Source of the DNA: Mya arenaria
Lineage: Eukaryota; Mollusca; Bivalvia; Myida; Myidae
DNA: 64,000 nt
Direction of reading: 5' to 3'
Assembly (NCBI RefSeq): GCF_026914265.1
Contig: NC_069135.1
Coordinates: forward strand, 36,622,337 to 36,686,336
Position 1 is the stretch's first letter. Every line of letters starts with the position of its first letter. The translations under genes were made by a program, and so were the position numbers. Positions 39,428 to 50,700 of this stretch are shown in pieces. A model generated the notes under the pieces. The model worked only from the letters and a program-made list of their open reading frames with translations, had not been told where the DNA came from and ran no database searches.

Positions 39428-42400
39428 ATGGAGAGAGAACGGACGTAAGTTATATTTATAAGTAATGTATTAAAGGTGTTTAGCATCGGCATTTTAATGC
39501 ATAAAAGATGAAATTTCATCAACAGCACTTTTCAATATTTTAACTGTTAGATTGGCGAATTAAAAATATTTAAGGACATATTAACGTACGGTAAGCCACT
39601 TGAGATGCAGCCACATGTCGTAGCATGCCGTGATTTATGATACTCAGCGTTTATTTTGATCGGTCCAATCAAGCACCCGCGGCGTCTTTGATCATGGCGA
39701 TGCGTAATCATGGTCTTTTATGGTGGCATATTGCCCGGACTAGCTGTGACCATACCGGGCTATGTGACTGTAGACCGATAATTGCGCTAATTAAAGATGC
39801 GCTATGTGATAATATGAGTCCGTGAGGATGTGCTAAAGATGTATGGTATATTTCTGTGTTTTGTCATTCCAGTTTCAAGACTGAGACCAGTAGCATCTGC
39901 AGCAGCGAACCTTCAACTGTAAGTTAACATGTTTCTTGCTTACTTTTATTTTTGATAAAGATGTACACGAATGTTTTTGCATTATATATAAATTACCCGC
40001 TACACGCTAACGCACACACGCACGCATCCTAGTACAATGTTGTTGTCTTTTAAGTTTTGAACCTTTTATTTTCTTTCTGATACACAACTTCAAAGTATGT
40101 TATTGATTTTGTACTAAAATACTAATTGTCCATTGTTTCCCGTGTAGCTTTCCGACATGTTGAGACTAAGGACCCCAAGTAAGCCGGAAGAGAGCGATAT
40201 CGGCATCTTTCTCACTCCGCCAGTCAGGGGAGGAAACACTGCAGACAAGGATGACGAATGGGCAGCCACCGACACCCCAACCGTCATTTCCGGTCATGAC
40301 AGATCCAATATTGAGGTGAGTTAAATCAAGATCAATAATAACGTTAGTAATTAAAAAATACTAGCCTGAGATCGCCATGAAAATAAACCAGATTGTCTAG
40401 TAAATTAAAGACTCGTTGTCAGCAGCTATCAAAGTTATGGTTATGTTGATTGATTGGATGATGAATGAGTGATTGTATAGATGATTGAATGATGAAATAA
40501 TTGATTGATTTAAAAAGATGAATAGCTATTTGATTTTATCATTAAACAATGTGCGTGTTGTAACCAACAGGTGTGCCGGAAGCCACTGGGCCGATTCCTG
40601 TCGTTCGATGTTAAGAGAAGCCTGTTTTCAAGCAAGCGTTTAGCCGATGATCACGAGGACACTCCGGTCATCAAGCGCCTGAGAGAGACAGGGGTCGCCC
40701 TTAGCGACCTCACTTTAGACGTATGTTCTCTTTTCATTAAGCATATTTTAATATTAATATTTTTACATCAAACAACTAAACCGATAACATTAACAATTCA
40801 TTTACAAATATTGAGAACTTCCAATGTGACCTGTGTAATGAGTCAATGTGTTGCTGAATGAAAATAATTATGGGACGTTTCGCTTCCGTTGACAAATATG
40901 TCAGTATTTTAAATGAAAACATCATTAACAACAACAACAAGAATAAAAATGCATTATGTTATGTCAATACTGATTGATTTAGATGTCTGGTATAGCAACA
41001 TGTTTCTTATCCAGAATGTGGAGACACCTAGCGGCCGCGGAGATGAGATCAAGTCGGTGGTAAACACGCTGTCCACGGATCCGGAAGTAGTAGCGGACGG
41101 CTCCCGGCCCTACACCATCCCCACAATACCCGGCAAACACAAGGACCTCAAGGCCATCTCACCCGATGCTGTAAGTTCATAGCCTGTTTTCTTTTTAGTC
41201 ATTGTAATCGGTGATGCTTCTTGTAACATATCTCAGTTATAAATGTGTTAGACACCACTTTTGCCTGTCTTCCTTTATTTAATTGCAATTTTCTAAAGCG
41301 GGCCAATTTTTGGTGTAATTTATCATTCATATCCGTGTAAGGGACCACATTGGCCCGTTAACTTTTTTTTATAAATTGCAATTTTCTTCAGCGAGTTTAC
41401 AGGTTAGTGCTCTATCATTTTAGTGAATTATCTTGTTTTATAATAAGCATACATGTACAATATAAGTCGAACCATTCTGGAGGTGTTTTTTTAACAGGAC
41501 CTTTGGTCCAAAAACGATATCCCATCTCAGTATATTATATATTTGCTGGTTATGAGGTAATAATATTATTCTCAAACTATTATATCAAATATATAAAAAA
41601 ATATTAAAGAAAGAATATAGAGAACAAAAACAAATGAGGAGACAACTTGCCAATAATCTTGTAACACTTGACTATGATATTTCCAGATGGACGCGGTGCT
41701 GCGTGGTTGCTATGACGACGAAATAGGGCGCATGACAGTGATCGACTGCCGCTACCCGTACGAGTTCGAGGGCGGCCACATCCGTGGCGCCGTGAATCTC
41801 TTCACGCGAGACATGGTCCGAGACTTCCTCCTTTCACACATGAACGATGACGCCACTTCCGGTCGGCACGTGCTTGTCTTCCACTGCGAGTTTTCGTCTG
41901 AGAGGGGACCAAAGATGTAAGTGTCTCAAAAGATCTACTGTTTTCTAGTTAATCATACACCTATCATGGTAAAGTACTGGCGTGTGTTCTTGACGTTCTA
42001 TTGCAATTACACTTGTACATCTGACATTGACAAAATGTCGACTTTGTTTTGCGGAAAGATGTAACAGGAAGTTATATATACCTGAGCATCAACTAAGGAA
42101 CTTTTAACAGAATGACTTATAAAAGAGATTTATATTGTTGGGGATGACGTTTACATTATATATTACTTGTATTCATTATGCAAACATAAAATTAAGAAGA
42201 AATGTAAGGAAATGCTTGCAAATAACAACATGATATAAAGCGGGTTTATCCTCATATTACGATATATAATTTTAAACTGAAATACATATGTTCTAATATT
42301 ATGGGCAGGTACCGTCACTTACGGAGCGAGGACCGTGGCCTCCACACGGACGTCTACCCGCGCCTAGCCTTCCCGGAAGTGTACCTGCTAGAGGGCGGAT

Positions 42401-42853
42401 ACAAGGCTTTCTTCCACAAACACATGGTGTGTGCTAATTTTATTTAAAGTTAATTTTTTTATTAAAATAATTTTGAAATGCGTTAAGAAGCACAGCATAG
42501 AATTATAGAGCACATTAATATATTTCTAAGAGCATAACATAAATTAGCATATGATTTATAGCATAAGGTTAAAAAAGAAGATCAAATTGATTATCCCCGT
42601 TATTCATTTAAGATCTCTGAGTGTCAGGCGCCATTTTGAGACATATGAACACGTATTCGAATGAGATTAATAAAATCGAACCAGTCCAATACATGTACCA
42701 TTTATCCTGTTTTAGGTCCAGTGTGAGCCCCAACAATACATGCCGATGTTGCATAAGGACCACGTGACTGACCTTCGTCACTTCCGGGCAAAGTCAAAGT
42801 CCTGGACAGCGGGGGAACGCGCAAATCGACTTCGCACCAGCCTGCGCTTCTAG
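39428..42853 (+). CDS. CDC25-type dual-specificity phosphatase, copy 6
   Basis: Coding segments: 39428-39444, 39873-39918, 40148-40315, 40571-40720, 41015-41170, 41687-41916, 42309-42426, 42716-42853. Intact, about 340 residues, active site HCEFSSER. Nearly the same as copy 4; it differs in TPVIKRL (copy 4 has TPVSKRL) and has PEESD where copy 4 has PEEID. The intron after exon 3 has a gtgagt donor. It is the last whole gene of the array. Confidence 0.9.
39626..39827 (+). promoter_or_regulatory. Conserved block in intron 1, copy 6
   Basis: Counterpart of 7758-7960, CCAAT and CTTTGATC words present. Confidence 0.4.
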
Positions 42854-43251
42854 AACGCCATTGTGCTGATGTCTTTTTGGCGACGTCACCCTGAAACACG
42901 CATGCGCAAGGGCCAGGCGTTACAGAAGCCACTGAGTAGTGTGTGTGACTGGAATTAGTGCTCGACAGTGCTAAGACTCTAAAATATATATCGTCTCTTG
43001 GTTGGAAAGCGACAGTTAAAGCTGATCTGTGATAAATAATTTGCAATTATCTCAATATTGAGATAATATTTTGTTGTTGTTGAATGTCATTCGAGTTTAA
43101 CTTATTTTGACTTGTTCCAATGTGTGTTTTCCTCATTTCTCCTTGATTCTTTCTTATCTTTTCGTTTCTTCTAGACTTTGGTTGTGTTGTATATAGCTCT
43201 TTCATTTTAACTTATGACTGTCTTCTTATTTTCCGTCATCAATATTTTTTA

Positions 43252-43257
43252 AATAAA
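43252..43257 (+). terminator. Poly(A) signal AATAAA, copy 6
   Basis: Hexamer at the conserved place, followed by an A-run. After this point similarity to the other units falls sharply. Confidence 0.6.
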
Positions 43258-43259
43258 AG

Positions 43260-44840
43260 AAAAAAAAAAAGTGATTTGCATTTTTGCTTAGAAAGTCTTA
43301 ATTATAACGGAGTTAACTCTCGTACGATATTTTTACGCCTGGTTTCATTAAGTTGCTGCTCACTTCCATTGATAAAATTAGAGTCGCATAGGAATAGAAA
43401 TAAAAACACTGGAACTTCGGCAATATATTTATGTACTATTTAAATGTTACATCAGATATAAATACGGAATACAGTTTTTCCGTAGATGAGCTATTTAACC
43501 GTTCGAAGCAGGTTTGCTGAAATTTGTCAACAAAAGTGGAATTGACAAGTGATCAAACGTTTTGCGTAAGACAAAGATGTGAATCCCGTTTGATCAAGTA
43601 TTGAGCGTAGGGATATTGTATCATGTATTTATAGAACCAGAAACTTTTTTTCGATTCAGGGGATGAAATGAGTTTACTCAAAAATTATCATTCGAGTTTC
43701 AACTTTAACAGCAGCAGTATCTACTCATTTCTAAGACGACCATAGAACCTTGTATTTTTAGTATATATGTGTTATTCGGCGCAAAAACTTGCAATGCAGT
43801 AGCTCCATAAGCTACAGGTTTTCAAAATCCCAGACTTCGCATCCGTATATTGAAAAGCTACTTCAGTAGCATCGAAATCTTTCATTTGAAGATCATGAGG
43901 CATCGTTATGTAATTTACTTAAAGAAATAGGTCAAGCATGGTTTTGTTTGCCTGGCTAATTTATTTAGCTTTCAAGCACCAAATACAATTACCCTTTTTT
44001 TAAATAATTTGTATTTAATTTCCATTCCATACAATACTCGTGGAAACAATTGTAACTTTGAGACGACAAATGACTATAAGTCCGGGTCAATAATGGACGG
44101 GTTCTTTCTATCAAAGTGTTTTGTTTTGAACACGGGTTAATTTGATTCACCATTCAAGTTAAAATTGTCATTGAAACTGGCCAGTTATATTCATTTTATT
44201 TTACCTAGTTACTATTTCTACAGATATACATTGATCGTAGGTAGGGACAGAAAAGTACGCGTAAGCAGCAATTATTTTCATTTTTGGAAATCTTGAGATG
44301 TTAATCTGCAAGTACATTTTTCATATGGGGATAAGTATCGTAATGTCTTGGCTTTTCGCATTAATCGATTGGAATATAATGGAAATCGAATTATCCCGGT
44401 CAATATTTTCATTTCAGAACTTTCTAGATTTATTTTTCTAGCAGTTTGCTAATAAAGATATTTTCGAAACATAATAGAGAAATGGAAGAACAATGCCTAA
44501 AAAGTGCTTGAGCCAACACAAGATTGTCTTAAGTGTGTACATGTCCCATATACTTATTTAACAAAAGCAAAGACCGCTAAAAAAAACCGATTATTGTGAG
44601 ATCAGTTTTGAGCACATTTACTCAAAACGCAAAGGAAAACATTGGTTTGAACAATCTAATTTCTTACATAACGACTTCACATCACTGTTGATATTGTTTA
44701 AATGTGTAGATACATGTTATCAGAACCAGACAAGTGTTGTCTGTCTATGGTTTGACTTCATACTGGAAGTTTATACTGCGTCTTTTATAATAAAACGGAT
44801 TGAATGTGTCCGTTCATGTGTTAGTGTCCATTCGTGGTTT
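43260..44840 (+). other. Diverged spacer of the decayed seventh unit
   Basis: Alignable with the other spacers (for example the stretch ending in cgtttgatcaagtattg at about 43,600) but with many substitutions and deletions; about 2-3 kb of the usual spacer is missing. No gene seen. Confidence 0.65.
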
Positions 44841-44978
44841 AAAAAAATATGAATTGAAAAACAAAGCACGAGAATTTGAGTTTTAATTTAAACTGTATAG
44901 CATTAGACAATTTGCATTATAAGATCAGATGACATCAATACACATTTAAATTTTGTTTTCGGCCACATGTCTTAGCGC

Positions 44979-45178
44979 GCCTTGATTTATAATACTCAGC
45001 GTCTATTATGATCAGTTTTATCAAGCACCCGCGGCGTCTTTGATCATGGCGATGCGTAATCATTGTATTTTATGGTGGCATATTGCCCGGACTAGCTGTG
45101 ACCATACCAGCCCATGTGACTGGATACCGCTAATTGCGCTCATTAAAGATGCGCTATGTGATAATATGAACTCGTGAG
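44979..45178 (+). promoter_or_regulatory. Conserved intron-1 block in the decayed copy
   Basis: High identity to the blocks in copies 2-6, with 46 identical bases at 45,021-45,066 including CTTTGATC (45,038-45,045). The CCAAT word next to it is lost. DNA upstream (44,840-44,975) is far more diverged. Confidence 0.5.
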
Positions 45179-45295
45179 CTTGTGCCGGAGATTTATGGTA
45201 TATTTCTGTGCTTTGTCATTCCAGTTCCAAGATCGAGACCAGTAGCATCTTCGGCAGCGAAGTGTTTGTGTTTCTTACTTACAGAGTTCTGTTGC

Positions 45296-45372
45296 TGTTG
45301 TTGTTGAGTTTATAAAGGTCTGTCCGCGCCCTACAATGGCTGCATTATGGCTTGACCCCGTCACATCACCAA
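45296..45372 (+). repeat. Fragment of a dispersed repeat, shared with 59,240-59,300
   Basis: gtttataaaggtctg followed by a cgcgccc and ggctgcattatggcttgac stretch occurs at both places. At the second site it adjoins a tRNA-derived SINE, so this may be a SINE tail inserted in the decayed CDC25 copy. Confidence 0.55.
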
Positions 45373-45922
45373 GTGTGACTAAAACAGAATTTTGAAGCCA
45401 AAGGCGGAGTTTTACTCCCATCGGTTGATGGGATATTCGCCAAAGGAGTCATTTTGTATCCAAAATGCCGCGAAACCGGCGATGACTGACATCTAGAGTG
45501 GTCCCACGGCTATACACTACTGACTTACAGAGTTCGTGAATGCAGGACACTTGAATAAAGTCCAAGTCCTTGATGGCGTGTGACCGCGCCAACCACTATC
45601 ACACCTGTCTGCGCTTCTAGAACGCAATTTGGTGATATTATCGCGTGTTACATGCATGCGTACGAGCCGGTGTTAGTTACAGAAAACACGTGAACGATGC
45701 TTAGACTATAAGTTAGATAGAGACATTTTATGCTGATCTGTGATAAATGACTTACATTTGTCTCAATTCTGATACATATATCGTGTTGTTGTTGTTGTTG
45801 TTGATGATGATGATCTTTTGTTCGTGTTATAGTTCGCCTCATGTTTTTTCAATGTGTGTGTTCTTATATCTTCGATTCTTTTTTGTCTTTTCTATCGTTC
45901 TCGCCATTAGGTGTGTTAAATA

Positions 45923-46083
45923 TACTGTCGAAACTCGATATATCGAACTCTGTTATCTTGATGTTCCGGTTATGTCGAATTTTGTTTTCGAATATTTTGG
46001 GTTAAAGTATACATGTTTTGTATTTCGGTTGAATCGATTGTTTCGATGTCCCAACGACTTCAATATTTCGAGTTTGGGCTGTA
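45923..46083. mobile_element. MITE-like element, mariner-type ends, TA flanks
   Basis: Left end tactgtcgaaactcg and right end cgagtttgggctgta form imperfect inverted repeats bounded by TA. About 160 bp, no transposase. Related internal sequence occurs at about 48,025-48,178. Confidence 0.5.
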
Positions 46084-46089
46084 GATATG

Positions 46090-47700
46090 TCTTTTAGATT
46101 ATGTTTTTATTGTTTAGTCGTCACTTAGCATGGGTGTTGGAAGAGGCGTTAAAGCCACGTACGCAAACAGTCCATTTCTTTGCGCTGAGAAAATTTATTA
46201 AGTTTGATCGAATAAATAAAGACCTGTGAAAGAAAGGACTGATCTCAAACCATGCATGACCACACGTACGAGCGGTGGCTATGATGAGAAAGACTGGTAA
46301 GAAGACAAATAAAGTAATCAACGACGGAATATCCATAATGGGAATGAAAAATAATCCCATAGCTTTTGTGTACATGATCTACAGGGGCCCTTACATAGGC
46401 ATTTCCAGGAACATTTGAAAATATTCTTTTGGACAATACAGTTCGGACATTCTTTTCAATATTATATTATTAGATAGTTTGTTGTGTATGTTGTAGGGTG
46501 GTTAATTATTACCTGAACATACAACTCTGCCATGTACTTACGGACTATTAGACTCTTTCATGGCCGCTCGTTTAAGATAAACTACTCTAATATCAGACAA
46601 AGTTATAATATACATGTAGTTCAACTTACTCCCTGGTATAAAACATCACCATTATTTTGATATCCGTTTTCAAACTTCCAGATAAAGATAAAGTATTACG
46701 GCTATATATATATATATATACAAATAGTTTTGATAATCAATCAAAGCTCTGCCAACGAACACATCGCTATCTCGAATAAGAACAAAACAGAACAGAAAAG
46801 GCTATATTTTGTATACGTTTATAACTTTATTTAGACGGATACATAGTATAAACAATTCAGGAAAAATGCAAAAGTATCAACGCAATAATCATTGAAAAAA
46901 TGGCATATTTAGGAAAGTAGGAACTTAATTGAACACGAAAACGTTAACACAGAAATAAGCTTATCAATACTACGCATCCACAAATCAATTATAGATCACG
47001 TAAAGTGCTTAAAAGAAAAATTGAATTTGAACACATGGAAGAATTCCCTTGATTTTTATCAGATTTTCGAAAAAAGACAACTTCATGAATGACATACCGT
47101 TTTGTTTCATTTACTTTTTCGATTTTGTAAACAAAAATACAATTACTATTACAAGGGTTATGTCTCGCAAAATTGAGATTTTTTATAACATCATTCTTAC
47201 CTATTTCATATCTTAAACATCAATTTATTGTTTCATATTCAAGATATGGCAAACAGGTAAAGTAATTGAGTGATTATATACAATTATACTATATAAATAC
47301 ATTTCATTGATTGAATTGTTTTATGCAAATATATAATGCCTTTTTTGTGAGTTTTGTTTGGGGATCCTCGACCCATTCCACACATGTGACGGGGAAGAAA
47401 AGAAGTCGTGGCTTCCAAAAAGAAAAAAAATATACATGTACGTACATCATCTAAACACGTGTCATTTCTTATACATGTATATCATTATTTCAAATGTATG
47501 TACATAGTAAGTGCGAAAGAACGCCTTCATTTTGTATAACAACAAGGTATAGAATTAAATACTGATGTTCAATGTAAACATACATGTATGTTAAGAAAAC
47601 AGTAAGCGGAATATAACAATTAAAGCAAATTAACATAACAAACCACTGTAAATTAGGTCTGTTTTAAATCTATTCAAATAAAAAAGTTCTGGTCTCATTT
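46090..47700. other. Intergenic, no gene seen
   Basis: AT-rich DNA with a short TA microsatellite near 46,704-46,720. Open frames at 46,121-46,436 on the minus strand resemble no family known to me. TTTATT at 47,224-47,229 could be the poly(A) signal (minus strand) of the gene ending at 47,711. Confidence 0.5.
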
Positions 47701-47710
47701 GTCGACCATA

Positions 47711-50700
47711 TTAGCGTGGCTCCCGCTTCACGAAGTACTGGTTCCCTATCTGTTGCTTGTTGGTGGCGCGCCAGTGGTCATTGTCGTTGGTGGACGGCCA
47801 TGGGTCACGTGACGCGAAATCCACGGCGCCTCGTGTAGGGTCGGCGGAGGGGTTAGTGCGAGCTTCGTGGGCGGCGCTCATGGCATTCTGGTACTCTCGG
47901 CTGTTGTTCCGGCGGGCTTCCTCCCAATTCTATAATATAACGTTTTACACAACCGAATACATAGATTTTCGTATGGTTGGCTGATCCAAGATGTTCAATA
48001 GTTTCCGCTTATGAATGATGCACAGTCTATATTCGCTATGTCGAAGTCGTTGGGACCTATGTAATACCTCGAGACAACGAATTTTCGATATAACCGAAGT
48101 TCAAAGAGTGAATAAATAAACCCAACACATTCGATTTATTTTCGACATAGCCAGGACATCGAGATAACAGACTGAATTACAATAATAAATGTCTTGCCTG
48201 ATTGTTTAAATAGAATCATCTCAACACTTGTGCACGACCGTTATGTTTTTATTAGATAAGAAGACTTTAAAAAAATATATCTTTACTATTTCTTCACCAA
48301 TGAAACATGGCGCAGTCTACGCCGTTTATGGAGCCCCCCCCCCGCCCCCGCCCCTGCCCCCCGCCCCTCCACTAAGTTCTTTTACCAGAGTTTGATTGAG
48401 AGTTCAGTTTCTTAAAACCCTTCGACAGATCGTTTTACAAAACGCCCGTCTGACGGAGCACTGTCACATTAGTTTGAAAACAGGTTTGTCGAAGTGTTTG
48501 ATGAAACTAATCACCTTATCAAAGTCCGGTAACAAGACGAATGCGGTGCTCTTTAAGAGGCATACATTGCCCTTTGTTTCATTTAAAATAGTATAGTAAT
48601 TGAAAAGTTATCTTTGTTTTAACACTTCATTTTAAGCAAAATGTTGCCTTCCGACGTAGCATATATGACGTAATTTATCACGTGGTATACACACACTGCA
48701 TACGTACTCGAGAATGTCCGCGATCATCCAATGTCTCATACTGATGACGGCCGCCGCCCCATGTCTGGTTGACGACTTCATGGACGGTGTTGGGGTATCC
48801 CGGGTGTCGCGTACGGTTGTAGATTGAATGGGCCACGGCCCTCTGGCCAGCCATTGGCTCCCCGCGCGATTCACCAAAAACCACTCTCGCGACCTCCTCG
48901 TCACTAAAATAGTATTTATTAACATTATTAATTTTTCAAAATTGTAGAACTAAAGTATCTGTGTTTCTTACGAGAAGTTATTATGTTCTTTGTTTCATTG
49001 CCAATACTTACAGGCCGGGGACAACTATAAAAAAAGCAGTGGCGTGGCTACATATAGGCCTTGTAGACCCGAGCCTACAACTTTTTTGGAAAATAATAAA
49101 TTTGAATAACACAAAAATGAAACAAAAGCTAATAGCTACTCAAACATTTTGTATCACTCAAAAGTTTGCTTTATTTTACCGAAAGCAAGTCTAGTCTTTT
49201 TCATTGCAAACATTATTTTTGCCATGAGTTTTTTAGACCCTAGCTACGCCCCTGAAAAGGGAGTAACAGAAAATGGCTACTACTTCTATGTACTTTAAAA
49301 TTGCACAGATGTGTAACACAATATACGATACAATTACTGATAAGAGTTTTCAGACATTTGTCATAAACATTCTTATAGTATAGAAGTTTTCATTTATGAA
49401 AATAATAAACTTCAATGTTCGTATAGTATTTGTAAGTCTAAAAAATATTTTTGCCGTTTGCTTCATAATTTGAATTTGCCTCTATGATTGACAGGCATTT
49501 TATTCTATAAAACGTCCCTGCCTGTGAGGGCTCCGATATATACCCATGTTTTTATCAATTGGATATCTCGTGACCGCATACTATTTGTTATCAAAAGAAA
49601 ATCTACACGTGAAGAGTATATGGGAGAAAACTATATACATGTAACACGATTGAACGATAGCAAAAAAGGTCACTTCACGCTTGACATGAAATAAAGGACA
49701 AAATACAACCTGCAGACGACGTTATTTATTTCATACAATTATTATGCACCAGTCAATTGTAACCACGGTCCCCCAGGTCCGGGGGTATACCGGGGCTAGC
49801 GGGGGAAATGGGCCGTGTATTTACCTTCCAGGTGGCCCCGCAGTTCCGAGTGAATGCGTTGGTTTTGTTTTCGCGCCGAAAATATCGGGGAATGGACCAG
49901 AAAGTCAAAGTCCCCGCTATTCCCCTGACCTGGAGTGGAGGGGGGGGGGGGCGTGGTTACAATTGACTGGTGAATTAGTAATCAACAACCAGCAACCTTT
50001 CAAAAGTCAAATGATATAATTATTACATGGCGTCACCGTGCAGGCATCCACGTTTAATTTTAACTATATAATATCTAATTATTCACCTCAAATATTTCAA
50101 AGGTTACATTTGATTACTTCTGGTGGAAAATAATATTGTATGCATTAGAATCGGCTAATCCTTATGGCGGCAGAGTTGTAGTAAAATATTTCGCGCTTAA
50201 ATTTATTCAATCTGTGTTTGTCGTGTCGGACAATTGATGTTTGAAATAAAATATAAGAGCATTTGTCTCAGATAAAAGGGGCATAACTCAAAAAAGAAAC
50301 TTAGTATATATACTTCGGAGTGATGGAACTTAGTACATATGTGACATTCTTTTGCATCACCTTGTCTCTCGGTTAATGACAAAACTTGGCACGATTCCAG
50401 GCCAGGGCGTGTATGAGTTTTATTCATAGTCACCAAGCCGGACAAATGGATTTAAACCTCCCAACAACACAAGCCTGCGCTGCATCGTGCAGAGTGGTTA
50501 ATGTAATGTTGCAATAACTTGTTTCACAATAGTTGTAAGATACTAGTAGAAGTTAAAGTGACACTCTTATTCAAAATCATTACATTCATTATGTATAACA
50601 CACATTCATTTGAAATAATAAACCATTAACTACTTCCTAAATAATGCATTTATGGAAAATATGAATTACTGATAACAAGATTGCAACCGTGTATTTAATA

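Larger units (their letters stand above)
1..43259 (+). repeat. Tandem array of CDC25 phosphatase gene units (6 copies)
   Basis: The same gene plus its flanks recurs head to tail. The fourth coding exon starts at 118, 8710, 15612, 24174, 32392 and 40571, giving periods of 8592, 6902, 8562, 8218 and 8179 bp. Homology covers introns, 3' UTRs and intergenic DNA, not just exons. The unit between copies 2 and 3 is short because about 1.3 kb is missing near 11,500. Copies 1 and 3 share an extra ~420 bp in the intron after exon 4. Closest pairs by shared variants are 1/3, 2/5 and 4/6. A diverged seventh unit follows. Unequal crossing-over and gene conversion are inferred. Confidence 0.95.
44840..45918 (+). 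pseudogene. Decayed seventh CDC25 copy
   Basis: The region matching exon 1 (about 44,850) has lost its coding sequence. The intron-1 block is preserved. Exon 2 is recognisable from 45,225 (SKIETSSI), preceded by a normal acceptor. Exons 3-7 are absent, and about 270 bp of unrelated DNA sits in their place. The tail of the last exon is recognisable up to its TAG at 45,618-45,620, and the 3' UTR can be followed to about 45,918. Divergence is far above that among copies 1-6, so this is the oldest member and the edge of the array. It cannot make a CDC25 enzyme. Confidence 0.8.

Noticed and set aside
45747-46436. Open frames around 45.7-46.4 kb on both strands
   Set aside because: They cover the decayed CDC25 3' UTR and a MITE; no conserved domain.
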